From the NCBI GenBank assembly GCA_018715495.1, contig DVLO01000008.1:33600-97599 (forward strand): a stretch of 64,000 nucleotides of DNA. Direction: 5' to 3'. Of this stretch, positions 7,938 through 16,037 are shown piece by piece. How positions within the stretch are numbered: the stretch's first letter is position 1; every line of letters begins with the position of its first letter. A program made the translations under genes and the position numbers. Origin of the DNA: Candidatus Limihabitans stercoravium (GTDB lineage: Bacteria; Bacillota; Clostridia; Christensenellales; CAG-314). Under the pieces are notes generated by a model. That model worked only from the letters and a program-made list of their open reading frames with translations. It was not told where the DNA came from and made no database searches.

Positions 7938-9209
7938 ATTGGTGCATGTCTGCTCTGTCTGCCCTTTGCGTCGACAAACGGAAGTGTTGATTTCGTTGAC
8001 GCTCTGTTTACTGCAACTTCCGCAACATGCGTTACGGGATTGGTAGTAATGGACACGGGTACGGAATGGACTCTGTTCGGACAGATTGTAATCCTTGTCA
8101 TGATTCAGATCGGTGGTCTGGGCTTCATGACATTTGCAATACTGTTTCTAAGGATATTCCGTCGGCGTTTCGGGTTGAAGAACAAGGAAGTAATGGTGGA
8201 AAGCATCAATACAAGCAACCTTGCAAGAATTGTATCCATAACAAACAAGATGTTGTGGGGTACATTGATATTCGAATTGAGCGGTGCCGTGCTTCTTGCG
8301 ATAAGGTTTGTTCCCGAATACGGCTGGGGACAGGGATTGTGGTACGGATTATTCCACTCCGTTTCGGCATTCTGTAACGCAGGTTTTGACCTGCTTGGCG
8401 TGGAGACTCCCTTTATTTCGCTTGTCAATTACGCCGATGATCTGCTTGTAAACGGCGTTATCATGGCATTGATTGTAATCGGTGGTATAGGTTTCCTTGT
8501 GTGGGACGACATCACCAAGTTTGGTGTGCGTGTCAAGAGATATTCTCTGACAAGCAAGATTGTACTCAGTTTTTCCGCAATACTGATTGTTGGCGGTGCA
8601 TTGCTGATGTACCTCACCGAATACGCAGGCAAGGACACAGGTCTTACCTTCGGTCAGGAAGTGCTGCGCAGTCTTTTCGCTTCTGTTACCGCACGTACAG
8701 CAGGATTTAACACAATCAATCTTTCTGAAATGTCGGAAGGCGGACGACTTGTTACAATGTTGCTGATGTTTATCGGCGGCAGCCCCGGATCTACTGCCGG
8801 CGGTATCAAGACAACGACTTTCGCTGTAATTTTCATATATACATTTGCAGGAGTTTCGCACAAGCAAAGTGCTGACGTGTTCGGAAGAAGAATTCCCGAC
8901 GGAGCATTCAAACGCGCCGTGTACGTGTTTTTTACCAACTTGCTGTTGGTGGTTGCAGGTACATTTGTTATCAGCTGTTTGAATCCCGACATCAGGTTCA
9001 GCAGTGTAATGTTTGAATGTTTTTCTGCTATCGGTACGGTAGGTCTGACTGTCGGTATCACAACGGAACTGGACACCGTTTCACACATCGTTCTTATATT
9101 GTTGATGTATCTTGGCAGAGTGGGTAGCATTTCGTTTGCAACGGTATTGTTTGAAAAACGGGCAAGACCTGCTGTTGTCAATCCCAAAGAACGTATTACA
9201 ATTGGTTAG
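7872..9209 (+). CDS. ktrB: Potassium uptake protein, TrkH/KtrB family membrane subunit
   Basis: 445 residues forming the ion-conducting subunit of a Trk/Ktr K+ transporter in the cytoplasmic membrane. All four pore-loop motifs are visible with their filter glycines: ATCVTGL, AFCNAGF, ARTAGF and GTVGLT. The helices between them follow the repeated M1-P-M2 pattern. The gene is followed 11 bases later by the NAD-binding regulatory subunit KtrA, as is usual. Its promoter and first codons are present twice (see the repeats at 7557 and 7777). The C-terminus ends soon after the last helix, as expected for this family. Confidence 0.94.
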   Translation: MRLRIKLSTMQIIALGFIIIIFIGACLLCLPFASTNGSVDFVDALFTATSATCVTGLVVMDTGTEWTLFGQIVILVMIQIGGLGFMTFAILFLRIFRRRFGLKNKEVMVESINTSNLARIVSITNKMLWGTLIFELSGAVLLAIRFVPEYGWGQGLWYGLFHSVSAFCNAGFDLLGVETPFISLVNYADDLLVNGVIMALIVIGGIGFLVWDDITKFGVRVKRYSLTSKIVLSFSAILIVGGALLMYLTEYAGKDTGLTFGQEVLRSLFASVTARTAGFNTINLSEMSEGGRLVTMLLMFIGGSPGSTAGGIKTTTFAVIFIYTFAGVSHKQSADVFGRRIPDGAFKRAVYVFFTNLLLVVAGTFVISCLNPDIRFSSVMFECFSAIGTVGLTVGITTELDTVSHIVLILLMYLGRVGSISFATVLFEKRARPAVVNPKERITIG

Positions 9210-9220
9210 GAGTATTTAGT

Positions 9221-9868
9221 ATGGCATTGAAATCTTTTTTAATCATAGGCATGGGTTCATTCGGAACACATCTTTGCAAGGCATTGGCTAAAAGAAAGTG
9301 CGACATCATGATTGCCGATTCCGACGAAAACTGCGTGGAAAAAATGTTGCCTTACGTCACAAGTGCCAAGATCGGCAACTGCTGTGATGAACAGGTTCTT
9401 CGTTCCTTCGACATTCCGTCCTTCGATGTGTGTTTTGTGTGCATGGGTAACAATTTCCAGAACAGCCTGCAAATCACCAATCTTTTAAAGGAACTTGGCG
9501 CTAAAAAGGTGTACAGCAAGGCGGAAGAAGATGTTCAGGCGAAGTTCCTGTTGAACAACGGCGCTGACAAAATCATCTACAGCGAAAAGGATATTGCCGA
9601 AAAACTTGCCGTAATCGAATGTTCAACAAACGTTTTCGACCGCATCGAACTTGCTGCGGGGTACGACCTCATCGAAATGCGTTGTCCCAAGAAGTGGGTG
9701 GGTAAATCCATCATGCAGTTGAACATCCGTCACAACTACCACTTGAATGCCATTGCGGTGAGGACAGGTGACAAGTTTGTGCCGCTGGTTTCCCCCGAAT
9801 ACGTGTTCGGCAAGGATGACCACATCATTGTACTTGGAAGTAGCGAAGACGCCGAAAAACTTGGTTAA
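9221..9868 (+). CDS. ktrA: Potassium uptake regulator, TrkA/KtrA family
   Basis: 215 residues, cytoplasmic gating ring subunit that binds nucleotides and controls KtrB. The RCK-N Rossmann domain has the dinucleotide motif IIGMGSFGTHLCKAL near residue 8 and the acidic end of beta-2 (IADSDE) near residue 32. The C-terminal 75 residues match an RCK-C domain (IAVRTGDKFVPL, DDHIIVLGSSEDAEKL), which binds regulators such as cyclic di-AMP in known family members. The length is close to B. subtilis KtrA. It is cotranscribed with ktrB. Confidence 0.93.
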   Translation: MALKSFLIIGMGSFGTHLCKALAKRKCDIMIADSDENCVEKMLPYVTSAKIGNCCDEQVLRSFDIPSFDVCFVCMGNNFQNSLQITNLLKELGAKKVYSKAEEDVQAKFLLNNGADKIIYSEKDIAEKLAVIECSTNVFDRIELAAGYDLIEMRCPKKWVGKSIMQLNIRHNYHLNAIAVRTGDKFVPLVSPEYVFGKDDHIIVLGSSEDAEKLG

Positions 9869-9896
9869 TTTTTACCCAATCTTTACAAAAGACCTG

Positions 9897-9925
9897 TTGA
9901 TTTTTGACGTCGATTGGAGTACAAT
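9897..9925 (+). promoter_or_regulatory. Promoter of the cobalamin-riboswitch transcript
   Basis: TTGATT at 9897-9902, a 17-base spacer and TACAAT at 9920-9925. The predicted start near 9932 is directly upstream of the riboswitch aptamer. Confidence 0.7.
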
Positions 9926-9943
9926 GCTTATAACAGAATATTT

Positions 9944-10123
9944 GACTTTATCGGTTGTCACACGGTGACATTAAAAGGGAACAATGTGCAAATCATTGAC
10001 AGTCCCGCTACGGTAAGTTGCGCCACGTTGTGGCGAAATGTTCTTTCCACTGGTTTCGCCGGGAAGGGAAGTACAGCTGTTTCTACAGTAATTCAACAAG
10101 TCCGGATACCTGCCGCACAAGTC
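9944..10123 (+). ncRNA. Cobalamin (B12) riboswitch aptamer
   Basis: The conserved blocks occur in order: AAAAGGGAACAATGTG, then a GACAGTCCCGCTACGGTAA core, then the B12 box AAGTCCGGATACCTGCC at about 10098-10114. The outer P1 helix can form from GACTT (9944-9948) and AAGTC (10119-10123). A strong intrinsic terminator follows 67 bases later, so control is probably by transcription termination when adenosyl- or related cobalamin is bound. It governs the DUF4430-like lipoprotein and the ECF S component. Confidence 0.93.
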
Positions 10124-10190
10124 GGTCGCAAAATCCCCTCGGTGTAAGGGCATGACTGAAACAGTGTACCTGTGTATCTTTGTATCTTTT

Positions 10191-10224
10191 GTGCTGTCCT
10201 GAGGGACAGCACTTTTTATTTTTG
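10191..10224 (+). terminator. Riboswitch-controlled terminator (expression platform)
   Basis: GTGCTGTCC, loop TGAG, GGACAGCAC, then TTTTTATTTTT. The nine-base-pair stem ends 36 bases before the first start codon of the operon, which is the expected place for a B12-switch terminator. Confidence 0.92.
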
Positions 10225-10259
10225 ATCTTGATTTTTATTAAATACAAAAGGAGAACAAC

Positions 10260-10760
10260 ATGAAAAACACAATCAAGATTTTATCACTTGTAGTGGCATT
10301 GATTGCCATGGTAACACTGTTTGTTGCTTGCGCACCCGAAACTTCGGTAGAAAGCGACGTAAACGTTACATTGCCTGAACTTCAGGAAGGTTACGCTTAC
10401 CTTGTAATTTACGAAAAGGATGACGCTCCCTGCACCGTAATGAGTGTGAAAATCGAAGACCTTGAAGACGCTACAGTAATTACAATGTTCAATTACCTTA
10501 AAGAAAACGAAGACCTTCACCTTGTTTCTGGCGACGGTGAATGGGGCGCTTACGTTGACGAAATCGGTAACATCAAGAATGACAGCGCAACCGGTAGCTA
10601 TCTTTACTTCTACACAACAGTTGAAAGCGACTTCGATACATCTGCTTACGTTCAGACAATCAAGGTTGGCGGTCACGACCTTACGAGCAGCGGTGTAGGC
10701 GTTGGCGAAATGAAACTTGAAAGCAAGTGCATCATTTACGTAGGATTGATTACTTACTAA
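10260..10760 (+). CDS. DUF4430-like lipoprotein, probable cobalamin-binding component
   Basis: 166 residues. A signal peptide ends in lipobox LFVAC, with cysteine 25 predicted to be acylated. The mature domain resembles the DUF4430 fold of the transcobalamin C-terminal domain: VMSVKIEDLEDATVITMFNY, then a glycine-containing WGAYVDEIGNI block and a YLYFYTT strand. It sits directly behind a B12 riboswitch and 12 bases ahead of an ECF S component. The inferred job is capture of cobalamin or an analogue outside the membrane and delivery to the ECF transporter. Ligand binding itself is not shown by sequence. Confidence 0.72.
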   Translation: MKNTIKILSLVVALIAMVTLFVACAPETSVESDVNVTLPELQEGYAYLVIYEKDDAPCTVMSVKIEDLEDATVITMFNYLKENEDLHLVSGDGEWGAYVDEIGNIKNDSATGSYLYFYTTVESDFDTSAYVQTIKVGGHDLTSSGVGVGEMKLESKCIIYVGLITY

Positions 10761-10772
10761 TAAGGATTTAAT

Positions 10773-11345
10773 ATGACTAACGGCAAGAACACAGCACTGT
10801 ACATCGCAGTAGTTGCGGTGTTCACTGCAATGCTGTCCGGTGGCAAGTTCGCACTGATGGCAATACCCAATGTGGAAGTTGTTACAATTCTGGTTGCATT
10901 GTTTTCCGCAGTTTGGGGGTGGAAGTATTCTATTCCCGCAACGATTATATTTGTAATACTGGAAGTGTTCCTTTGGGGATTCAACACCTGGGTTTTAGAA
11001 TATTTAATTCATTGGCCCTTTGTTGCGCTGGTGTTCGGTTTGTTGGGAAAGGTTCATTTTAAAAGTAATGCAATGAAACTTATCTGCTTTACTGCCTGCG
11101 CTATGGTCGTTACATTTCTTTTTGGTGTGCAGACCAGCGTTGTGGACACGTTGCTTGCCTACAGCAGCAGTAAGGGGTTCTGGGTGGTAACTAAGGAATT
11201 CTGGTACAGGTTTTCCGTATTGTACCTCAGGGGACTGGTGTTTTTTGTGGTGCACATAATCTCAAATTGCATTCTTTTTACCTGTGCCTATCTTCCGTTG
11301 GAAAAGGTACTTCATTCCATCAAATTAAAGATGCTAAATCAATAA
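10773..11345 (+). CDS. ECF transporter S component, probably for cobalamin
   Basis: 190 residues, about five to six membrane helices with short loops. The N-terminal AVVAVFTAMLSGGKFALMAIPNVEVVTIL segment holds the alanine-rich helix and the PNVEVVT turn common in ECF substrate-binding S proteins. The B12 riboswitch upstream and the neighbouring DUF4430-like lipoprotein point to cobalamin or a corrinoid precursor as substrate. No EcfA or EcfT genes lie in the window, so it would need a shared energising module encoded elsewhere. A terminator follows. Confidence 0.8.
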   Translation: MTNGKNTALYIAVVAVFTAMLSGGKFALMAIPNVEVVTILVALFSAVWGWKYSIPATIIFVILEVFLWGFNTWVLEYLIHWPFVALVFGLLGKVHFKSNAMKLICFTACAMVVTFLFGVQTSVVDTLLAYSSSKGFWVVTKEFWYRFSVLYLRGLVFFVVHIISNCILFTCAYLPLEKVLHSIKLKMLNQ

Positions 11346-11405
11346 AACTTATTTTCACAAAGTATTTTAAGTGTTTCATCATGGCGTTGCAGCAAAATAC
11401 TTTGA

Positions 11406-11432
11406 AAGGCGGTGCGTTGCGCCGCCTTTTTT
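11406..11432 (+). terminator. Intrinsic terminator after the ECF S component
   Basis: AAGGCGG and CCGCCTT flank a GC-rich loop and are followed by six Ts. Confidence 0.85.
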
Positions 11433-11477
11433 CGTGCGAAAGTCGTTGTGACAGGCAATCTTTTTGCACGCAGTCTT

Positions 11478-11506
11478 TTGACAAATAACAAAAGGTAATG
11501 TATAAT
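11478..11506 (+). promoter_or_regulatory. Consensus promoter of proS
   Basis: TTGACA (11478-11483), 17 bases, TATAAT (11501-11506). Both boxes are perfect. No T-box specifier or antiterminator fits in the roughly 48-base leader. Confidence 0.88.
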
Positions 11507-11560
11507 ATTGCGTGATAAGCAAGGAAACAAAATACGTTCCCTTTGTCAAGGAGAAAGACA

Positions 11561-13003
11561 ATGGCAGACAAGAAACAATTTGTTAAAGAAATAGCCGATT
11601 TTAACGAAGATTTTCCTCAATGGTACACCGACGTGGTGTTGAAGACTGAACTTGTAGACTACGGTCCTATCAAGGGTACAATGGTAATTCGTCCTTACGG
11701 TTACGCAATCTGGGAAAACATACAGCGTAATCTTGATGACAGATTTAAAAAGACAGGCCATCAGAACGCCTATTTCCCGTTGCTCATTCCGCAAAGTCTG
11801 TTGCAGAAAGAAGCGGAACACGTTGAAGGTTTTGCTCCCGAAGTTGCAATGGTAACGGTTGCAGGCGGTGAAAAACTTGCCGAACCTTACGTTGTACGTC
11901 CTACCAGTGAAACAATCTTCTGTACAATGTATTCCAAGTGGATAAACAGCTACCGTGATCTTCCCTTGAAGCTCAATCAGTGGGCAAACGCTGTGCGTTG
12001 GGAAAAGACCACAAGACCTTTCCTTCGTACAAGTGAATTCTTGTGGCAGGAAGGTCACACAATCCACGCCACACGTGAAGAATCCATGAAGGAAACAATG
12101 GACATGCTGTATCTTTACAGAGATTTCGCACGTGAAGTTCTTGCAATGCCCACATTTGTTGGTCAGAAGAGTGAAAAGGAAAAATTTGCAGGTGCAGAAG
12201 CTACATTCGGTATGGAAGCAATGATGCTGGACGGCAAGAGCTTGCAGGCAGGTACAACTCACCACTTCGGTCAGAAGTTCAGCCGTGCTTACGACATCCA
12301 GTTTTTGGACAAGGACGGTACTCACAAGTACGTATGGCAGACAAGCTGGGGCGTTTCCACACGTCTTATCGGTGCACTCATCATGGCTCACGGCGATCAA
12401 CGTGGTTTGGTGTTGCCTCCTATGGTTGCGCCCATTCAGGTAATCGTTGTTCCCGTTGCAATGCACAAGGAAGGCGTCAAGGAAAAGGCTCAGGAAATCG
12501 TGGACGCACTGCTGGCTCAAGGCATCCGTGCTCAGGCTGACTTTACCGACAACTCTCCCGGTTGGAAGTTCAATCAATGGGAAATGAAGGGCGTTCCCGT
12601 TCGTCTTGAAGTTGGTCCCAGAGACATCGAACAGGGCGTAGCAACAGTAGTTACACGTCACAATCTTGAAAAGGGAACTATTTCTCTTGAAGGCTGTGCC
12701 GAAATCGTTGAACAATTGCTCAAAGACGTTCAGAACGCAATGTACGAAAAGGCTCTTGCTTTCCGCAACTCTCACGTAAGAGAAGTCCACAATATGCAAG
12801 AACTGGAGCAAGCCTTGAACGACAAGTGCTTTGCCAAGGTTATGTGGGATCAGGATCCCGAATGCGAAGCACTGGTTAAAGAAAAGTTGCAGGCTACCGT
12901 TCGTGTAATGCTTGACGACGAAAAACCGTTCGACGACGTTTGTGGCATTTGTGGCAAAAAGAGTGACAACTTGCGTGTAGCTATCATCGCTCGTGCTTAT
13001 TGA
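11561..13003 (+). CDS. proS: Prolyl-tRNA synthetase, eukaryote/archaeal-like type
   Basis: 480 residues; charges tRNA-Pro with proline in the cytoplasm. The class II core has the TSE motif (VRPTSETIF), motif 2 with TRPFLRTSEFLWQEGHT, and a GDQRGLVLPP motif 3 region. There is no large editing insertion, and the C-terminal zinc-binding-like domain has CGICGK and ends in tyrosine. These mark the archaeal/eukaryotic (T. thermophilus-like) form, which is common in Clostridia. I start at 11561 because the aaggag ribosome binding site lies directly before this ATG. An in-frame start 18 bases earlier has none. It is monocistronic. Confidence 0.96.
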   Translation: MADKKQFVKEIADFNEDFPQWYTDVVLKTELVDYGPIKGTMVIRPYGYAIWENIQRNLDDRFKKTGHQNAYFPLLIPQSLLQKEAEHVEGFAPEVAMVTVAGGEKLAEPYVVRPTSETIFCTMYSKWINSYRDLPLKLNQWANAVRWEKTTRPFLRTSEFLWQEGHTIHATREESMKETMDMLYLYRDFAREVLAMPTFVGQKSEKEKFAGAEATFGMEAMMLDGKSLQAGTTHHFGQKFSRAYDIQFLDKDGTHKYVWQTSWGVSTRLIGALIMAHGDQRGLVLPPMVAPIQVIVVPVAMHKEGVKEKAQEIVDALLAQGIRAQADFTDNSPGWKFNQWEMKGVPVRLEVGPRDIEQGVATVVTRHNLEKGTISLEGCAEIVEQLLKDVQNAMYEKALAFRNSHVREVHNMQELEQALNDKCFAKVMWDQDPECEALVKEKLQATVRVMLDDEKPFDDVCGICGKKSDNLRVAIIARAY

Positions 13004-13035
13004 TACTCTAAGTTGGATTTGACGAATAATCAGCT

Positions 13036-13066
13036 TAAAAAGGCAGTGGAATTTCCCCTGCCTTTT
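13036..13066 (+). terminator. Likely terminator after proS
   Basis: AAAAGGCAG-t-GG pairs with CC-c-CTGCCTTTT. The T-tract is short (TTTTACTTTG). The rest of 13067-13361 is AT-rich with no gene seen. Confidence 0.6.
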
Positions 13067-13361
13067 ACTTTGTGTTGTATATGTTTGTGTCGGGATGCGA
13101 TTTGTATTGTGGTGTTAAATCTTTTCTTCGTGCAACTTAGCAAATAAAACCATTCGTAAGAAAAAAAATCGTAAAAAATAGTAACACATTTCTGCTAAAT
13201 ACATACAATACTTAATATCAACGTCCTGTTGATTCAACAAAATTCAACTTGAAGTTGGAACAAGTCAGCACAAATGTAACAAAAATTGCTTGAAAATAGC
13301 CAAAATTCCTGCATTTGGCAGTAAAAATGCAAAAAAAATGCTGAAAACATGTTGAAAATGC

Positions 13362-13390
13362 TTGCAAAGTAAAAAAAATTGTGGTAACAT
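13362..13390 (+). promoter_or_regulatory. Candidate distal promoter of the opp operon
   Basis: TTGCAA (13362-13367), 17 bases, TAACAT (13385-13390). If used, it gives a leader of about 275 bases that contains the structured element at 13459-13603. Confidence 0.45.
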
Positions 13391-13458
13391 TTCAACATTA
13401 ACAACCAAGAGAGTCAAATGGGGTTTGTTAAATTGAAAAAAAATTAACAGGTATTCTC

Positions 13459-13546
13459 GGCGTTGAAGCGATTAGTCTGAAACTTAATACACAAGTTTTT
13501 TGGTAACTCAGAATCATCTCTGTTTACGCTTCGCCATCCTTTTTTT
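13459..13546 (+). ncRNA. Candidate structured leader RNA with terminator-like end, upstream of oppA
   Basis: An outer helix forms from GGC+GAAGCG (13459-13470, three-base bulge) with CGCTTC+GCC (13527-13535). Inside it are hairpins AAACTT/AAGTTT (13480-13498) and CAGA/TCTG (13509-13522). Together they make a three-way-junction-like fold, closely followed by seven Ts (13540-13546). The position before a transport operon suggests an attenuator or ligand-sensing RNA. It matches no riboswitch class that I can recognise. Confidence 0.4.
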
Positions 13547-13575
13547 CGGTTTGACAAGTCTGTAAGGTTGTTTTC

Positions 13576-13603
13576 TGGGTTTTTTTGTTACACTGAAAAC
13601 CCA
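13576..13603 (+). other. Second leader hairpin before oppA
   Basis: TGGGTTTT pairs with AAAACCCA over eight bases around a twelve-base loop. It lies between the terminator-like element and the oppA ribosome binding site. Confidence 0.5.
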
Positions 13604-13671
13604 TCCGCCTGTTAGTCAACGTTACAAACGTTTACTATATTTATTTTGAAATTTTTATGGAGGTAACGAAT

Positions 13672-15909
13672 ATGAAGAAAGTAAAGTTGCTCGTTGCGAT
13701 GTTGCTTGTTCTCATCATGGCTGTGCCATTTGTTCTTACTGCTTGTAAGCCTTCGGGACAAGTTGACCTCAACGACGTTGTGGAGAGAACAGACTATACG
13801 TCGGTATACGATAAGATCGGTTCTAAGGTTACCATTGATATGGTCGAAGAAGATTCTAAAGGTTTAGCCTACGCTACAGTTGACGGAGTTAAGTACGAAC
13901 TTGGTATGGACTTCCTGTCCATGGCAATGGTTTACAACACTTCCGTACCTGAAGGTAGTGAAGAGTACGAAACCAAGGAAGACGTCTACAACGAATGGTG
14001 GAAGCTGTACATCCAGAGATGGAATATGCTTGTTCCCGAAGTTCCCTTGTATTCAAATATTTACTACGATGTTTACAACAAGGAAATTGAAGGGCTTGTA
14101 ACAACTCCTTACTGGACACCATCTACGGCTATTGTAGGTGCTACAACTAAAGACTCCGCAGGCGTTGTAAACATGGGTGACGTCACAGACTTGTCCGGTT
14201 CTTTCCGTAACTCAAGTTTCGGTAAGGCTGCTCCTGGTGCAGCTGACCTTGCTGTACAAGAGTTGACAAGTGGTTACAGCACACTTTACACTGATATGAA
14301 CGGTGCTTTCCACTTTGCAGACGGATCTACAATCACCAATGAAGTCGCAGGTAAGCAGTATCAACTCAAATCAGCAGCAGTACTTGCTAAGGCTCCAGAA
14401 ACTTCAACTGACGCTGAAGGTAACATCACATACAAACTTACCATCAATTCCGGATTGAAGTTCAGTGATGGTTCTGCAATCACTGCTAAAAACTACGTTG
14501 CTTCCGTATTGGCATACAGCACAAAGGTTATGGAGGCTGCCGGCGGTAGTGCATCCTCAGGTATGTACTATGTGGGTTACGAAAAATTCAATGCAAACGT
14601 TACAGGCGGAGCAAGTGCGGTATTCTCTGGTATCAGATTGCTTAGCGACACTGAATTCTCTGTTACTATTTCTAAAGATTACGCAAACTATTACTACGTA
14701 GACACATATGCAAGTTTCTCACCCGTTCATATGGATATGTACTTTAAGGGTGCGGACATTAAGGACGATGGTAATGGATGCTATATCACAGAACCGTTTT
14801 ATGCAAGCAGCGAAAAGGACGGAATCAAGACTTACGCAATGGCTGAAGTAATCAAGAGCAACATAAACAACACTGACGCTTCGGCAATTCCGTATTCAGG
14901 TCCATATGTAGTTTCTAAGTATGATGCAAGCACTAAGACAGCAACTCTTACTAAGAACGAATACTATACAGGTGACCACCGTGGTAGTGCAGCTATCCAG
15001 ACAATCACATACAACAAGATTGTTTCTGAAACACAGTTGGATCAGCTGAAACAAGGTGAAATTGATATTCTTGCAGGTGTAACAGGTGCTACAGATACAG
15101 AAGCTGCACTTGCTTTGACAAAGGGCGCAGATGCTAAATTTGCAGAAACTCACTATGACCGTGCAGGTTACGGTAAGTTGGCATTCGTTTCCGACTTCGG
15201 ACCTACAATGTTCAAGGAAGTAAGACAAGCTGTTATTTACACAATTAACCGTGAAAAGTTTGCTACAGACTTTACAGGCGGACACGGTGCTGTCGTTCAC
15301 GGACCTTACTATACAGGATCTGCACAGTATCAGGCTGTAAAGGATGAAATCAAGTTGAGTACTTACAACCTCAGTGCAGAAAGTGCAATCAAGGTTCTTG
15401 AAGAGGGCGGCTGGATTTACAACGGCGAAGGCAAAGAATTCGATGCATCCAAGGACGCTGTACGTTACAAGAAGTTGAGCGGTTACGAATTGTCTTACGA
15501 CAACCTGAACTTTGCATCTACAGACAACAAGTACAAGACAGTCAAGATTGATGGCGAATACTACATGCCATTGGTAATCAACTGGACAGGTACACAACCC
15601 AACGAAGTTACAGACCTGCTGATTACAGCATGGCAAACTTCTAAGACTGCAACATCCGACATCGGTATGTACATCACTTACAAATCAGGTGAACTCGACA
15701 CAGCATTGTACGGTGACTATTACCAGATGGCAGAAAGTGGTTTCAATGGAACAGCTCGTTGCGGCGCTGTAAACTTTGCAACAGGATTTACAAGTTCTAT
15801 TTACGACTACTCGTTCAACTGGACAATCAATCCTGACTTGTATGCACAGGGCTACAACATGAACATGTTCATGGACGAAGCAGACTTCTTCTCTAATTAT
15901 TCCAAGTAA
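13672..15909 (+). CDS. oppA: Oligopeptide ABC transporter substrate-binding lipoprotein
   Basis: 745 residues. A signal peptide ends in lipobox LTAC, acylated cysteine 25. The mature protein belongs to the SBP_bac_5 family: a TYKLTINSGLKFSDGSAITA block, a YTINREKFA-type motif near residue 530, and a C-terminal NWTINPDLYAQGYN. It is longer than typical OppA proteins of about 540 residues. The start at 13672 is chosen because ggaggt lies just upstream and the signal peptide begins there; an ATG 15 bases earlier overlaps that ribosome binding site. It is the first gene of oppABCDF and should capture peptides outside the membrane. Confidence 0.92.
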   Translation: MKKVKLLVAMLLVLIMAVPFVLTACKPSGQVDLNDVVERTDYTSVYDKIGSKVTIDMVEEDSKGLAYATVDGVKYELGMDFLSMAMVYNTSVPEGSEEYETKEDVYNEWWKLYIQRWNMLVPEVPLYSNIYYDVYNKEIEGLVTTPYWTPSTAIVGATTKDSAGVVNMGDVTDLSGSFRNSSFGKAAPGAADLAVQELTSGYSTLYTDMNGAFHFADGSTITNEVAGKQYQLKSAAVLAKAPETSTDAEGNITYKLTINSGLKFSDGSAITAKNYVASVLAYSTKVMEAAGGSASSGMYYVGYEKFNANVTGGASAVFSGIRLLSDTEFSVTISKDYANYYYVDTYASFSPVHMDMYFKGADIKDDGNGCYITEPFYASSEKDGIKTYAMAEVIKSNINNTDASAIPYSGPYVVSKYDASTKTATLTKNEYYTGDHRGSAAIQTITYNKIVSETQLDQLKQGEIDILAGVTGATDTEAALALTKGADAKFAETHYDRAGYGKLAFVSDFGPTMFKEVRQAVIYTINREKFATDFTGGHGAVVHGPYYTGSAQYQAVKDEIKLSTYNLSAESAIKVLEEGGWIYNGEGKEFDASKDAVRYKKLSGYELSYDNLNFASTDNKYKTVKIDGEYYMPLVINWTGTQPNEVTDLLITAWQTSKTATSDIGMYITYKSGELDTALYGDYYQMAESGFNGTARCGAVNFATGFTSSIYDYSFNWTINPDLYAQGYNMNMFMDEADFFSNYSK

Positions 15910-15925
15910 TTAAGTGTGTTAAAGG

Positions 15926-15955
15926 TAGGGGCGACACCTTATGGCGTTGTCCCTA
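15926..15955 (+). other. Intercistronic stem-loop between oppA and oppB
   Basis: TAGGGGCGACACC, loop TTAT, GGCGTTGTCCCTA: twelve pairs with two wobbles and one mismatch. There is no T-tract. It is likely an mRNA stabiliser or partial terminator that keeps oppA in excess over the membrane subunits. Confidence 0.7.
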
Positions 15956-16037
15956 CTGTTTGCGCACAGCAAGTTACAAAATAAGACAATTTGTATCTCG
16001 CTGTGCGTAAATAAACTGATTTAAAACGGAGGACAGT

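Noticed and set aside
11507..11560. T-box element before proS
   Set aside because: The leader is only about 50 bases and lacks a T-box sequence or antiterminator.
11546..12811. 421-codon open frame on the minus strand
   Set aside because: It lies fully inside proS, is antisense, has no ribosome binding site and has a Cys/Phe-rich composition typical of the complement of a coding strand.
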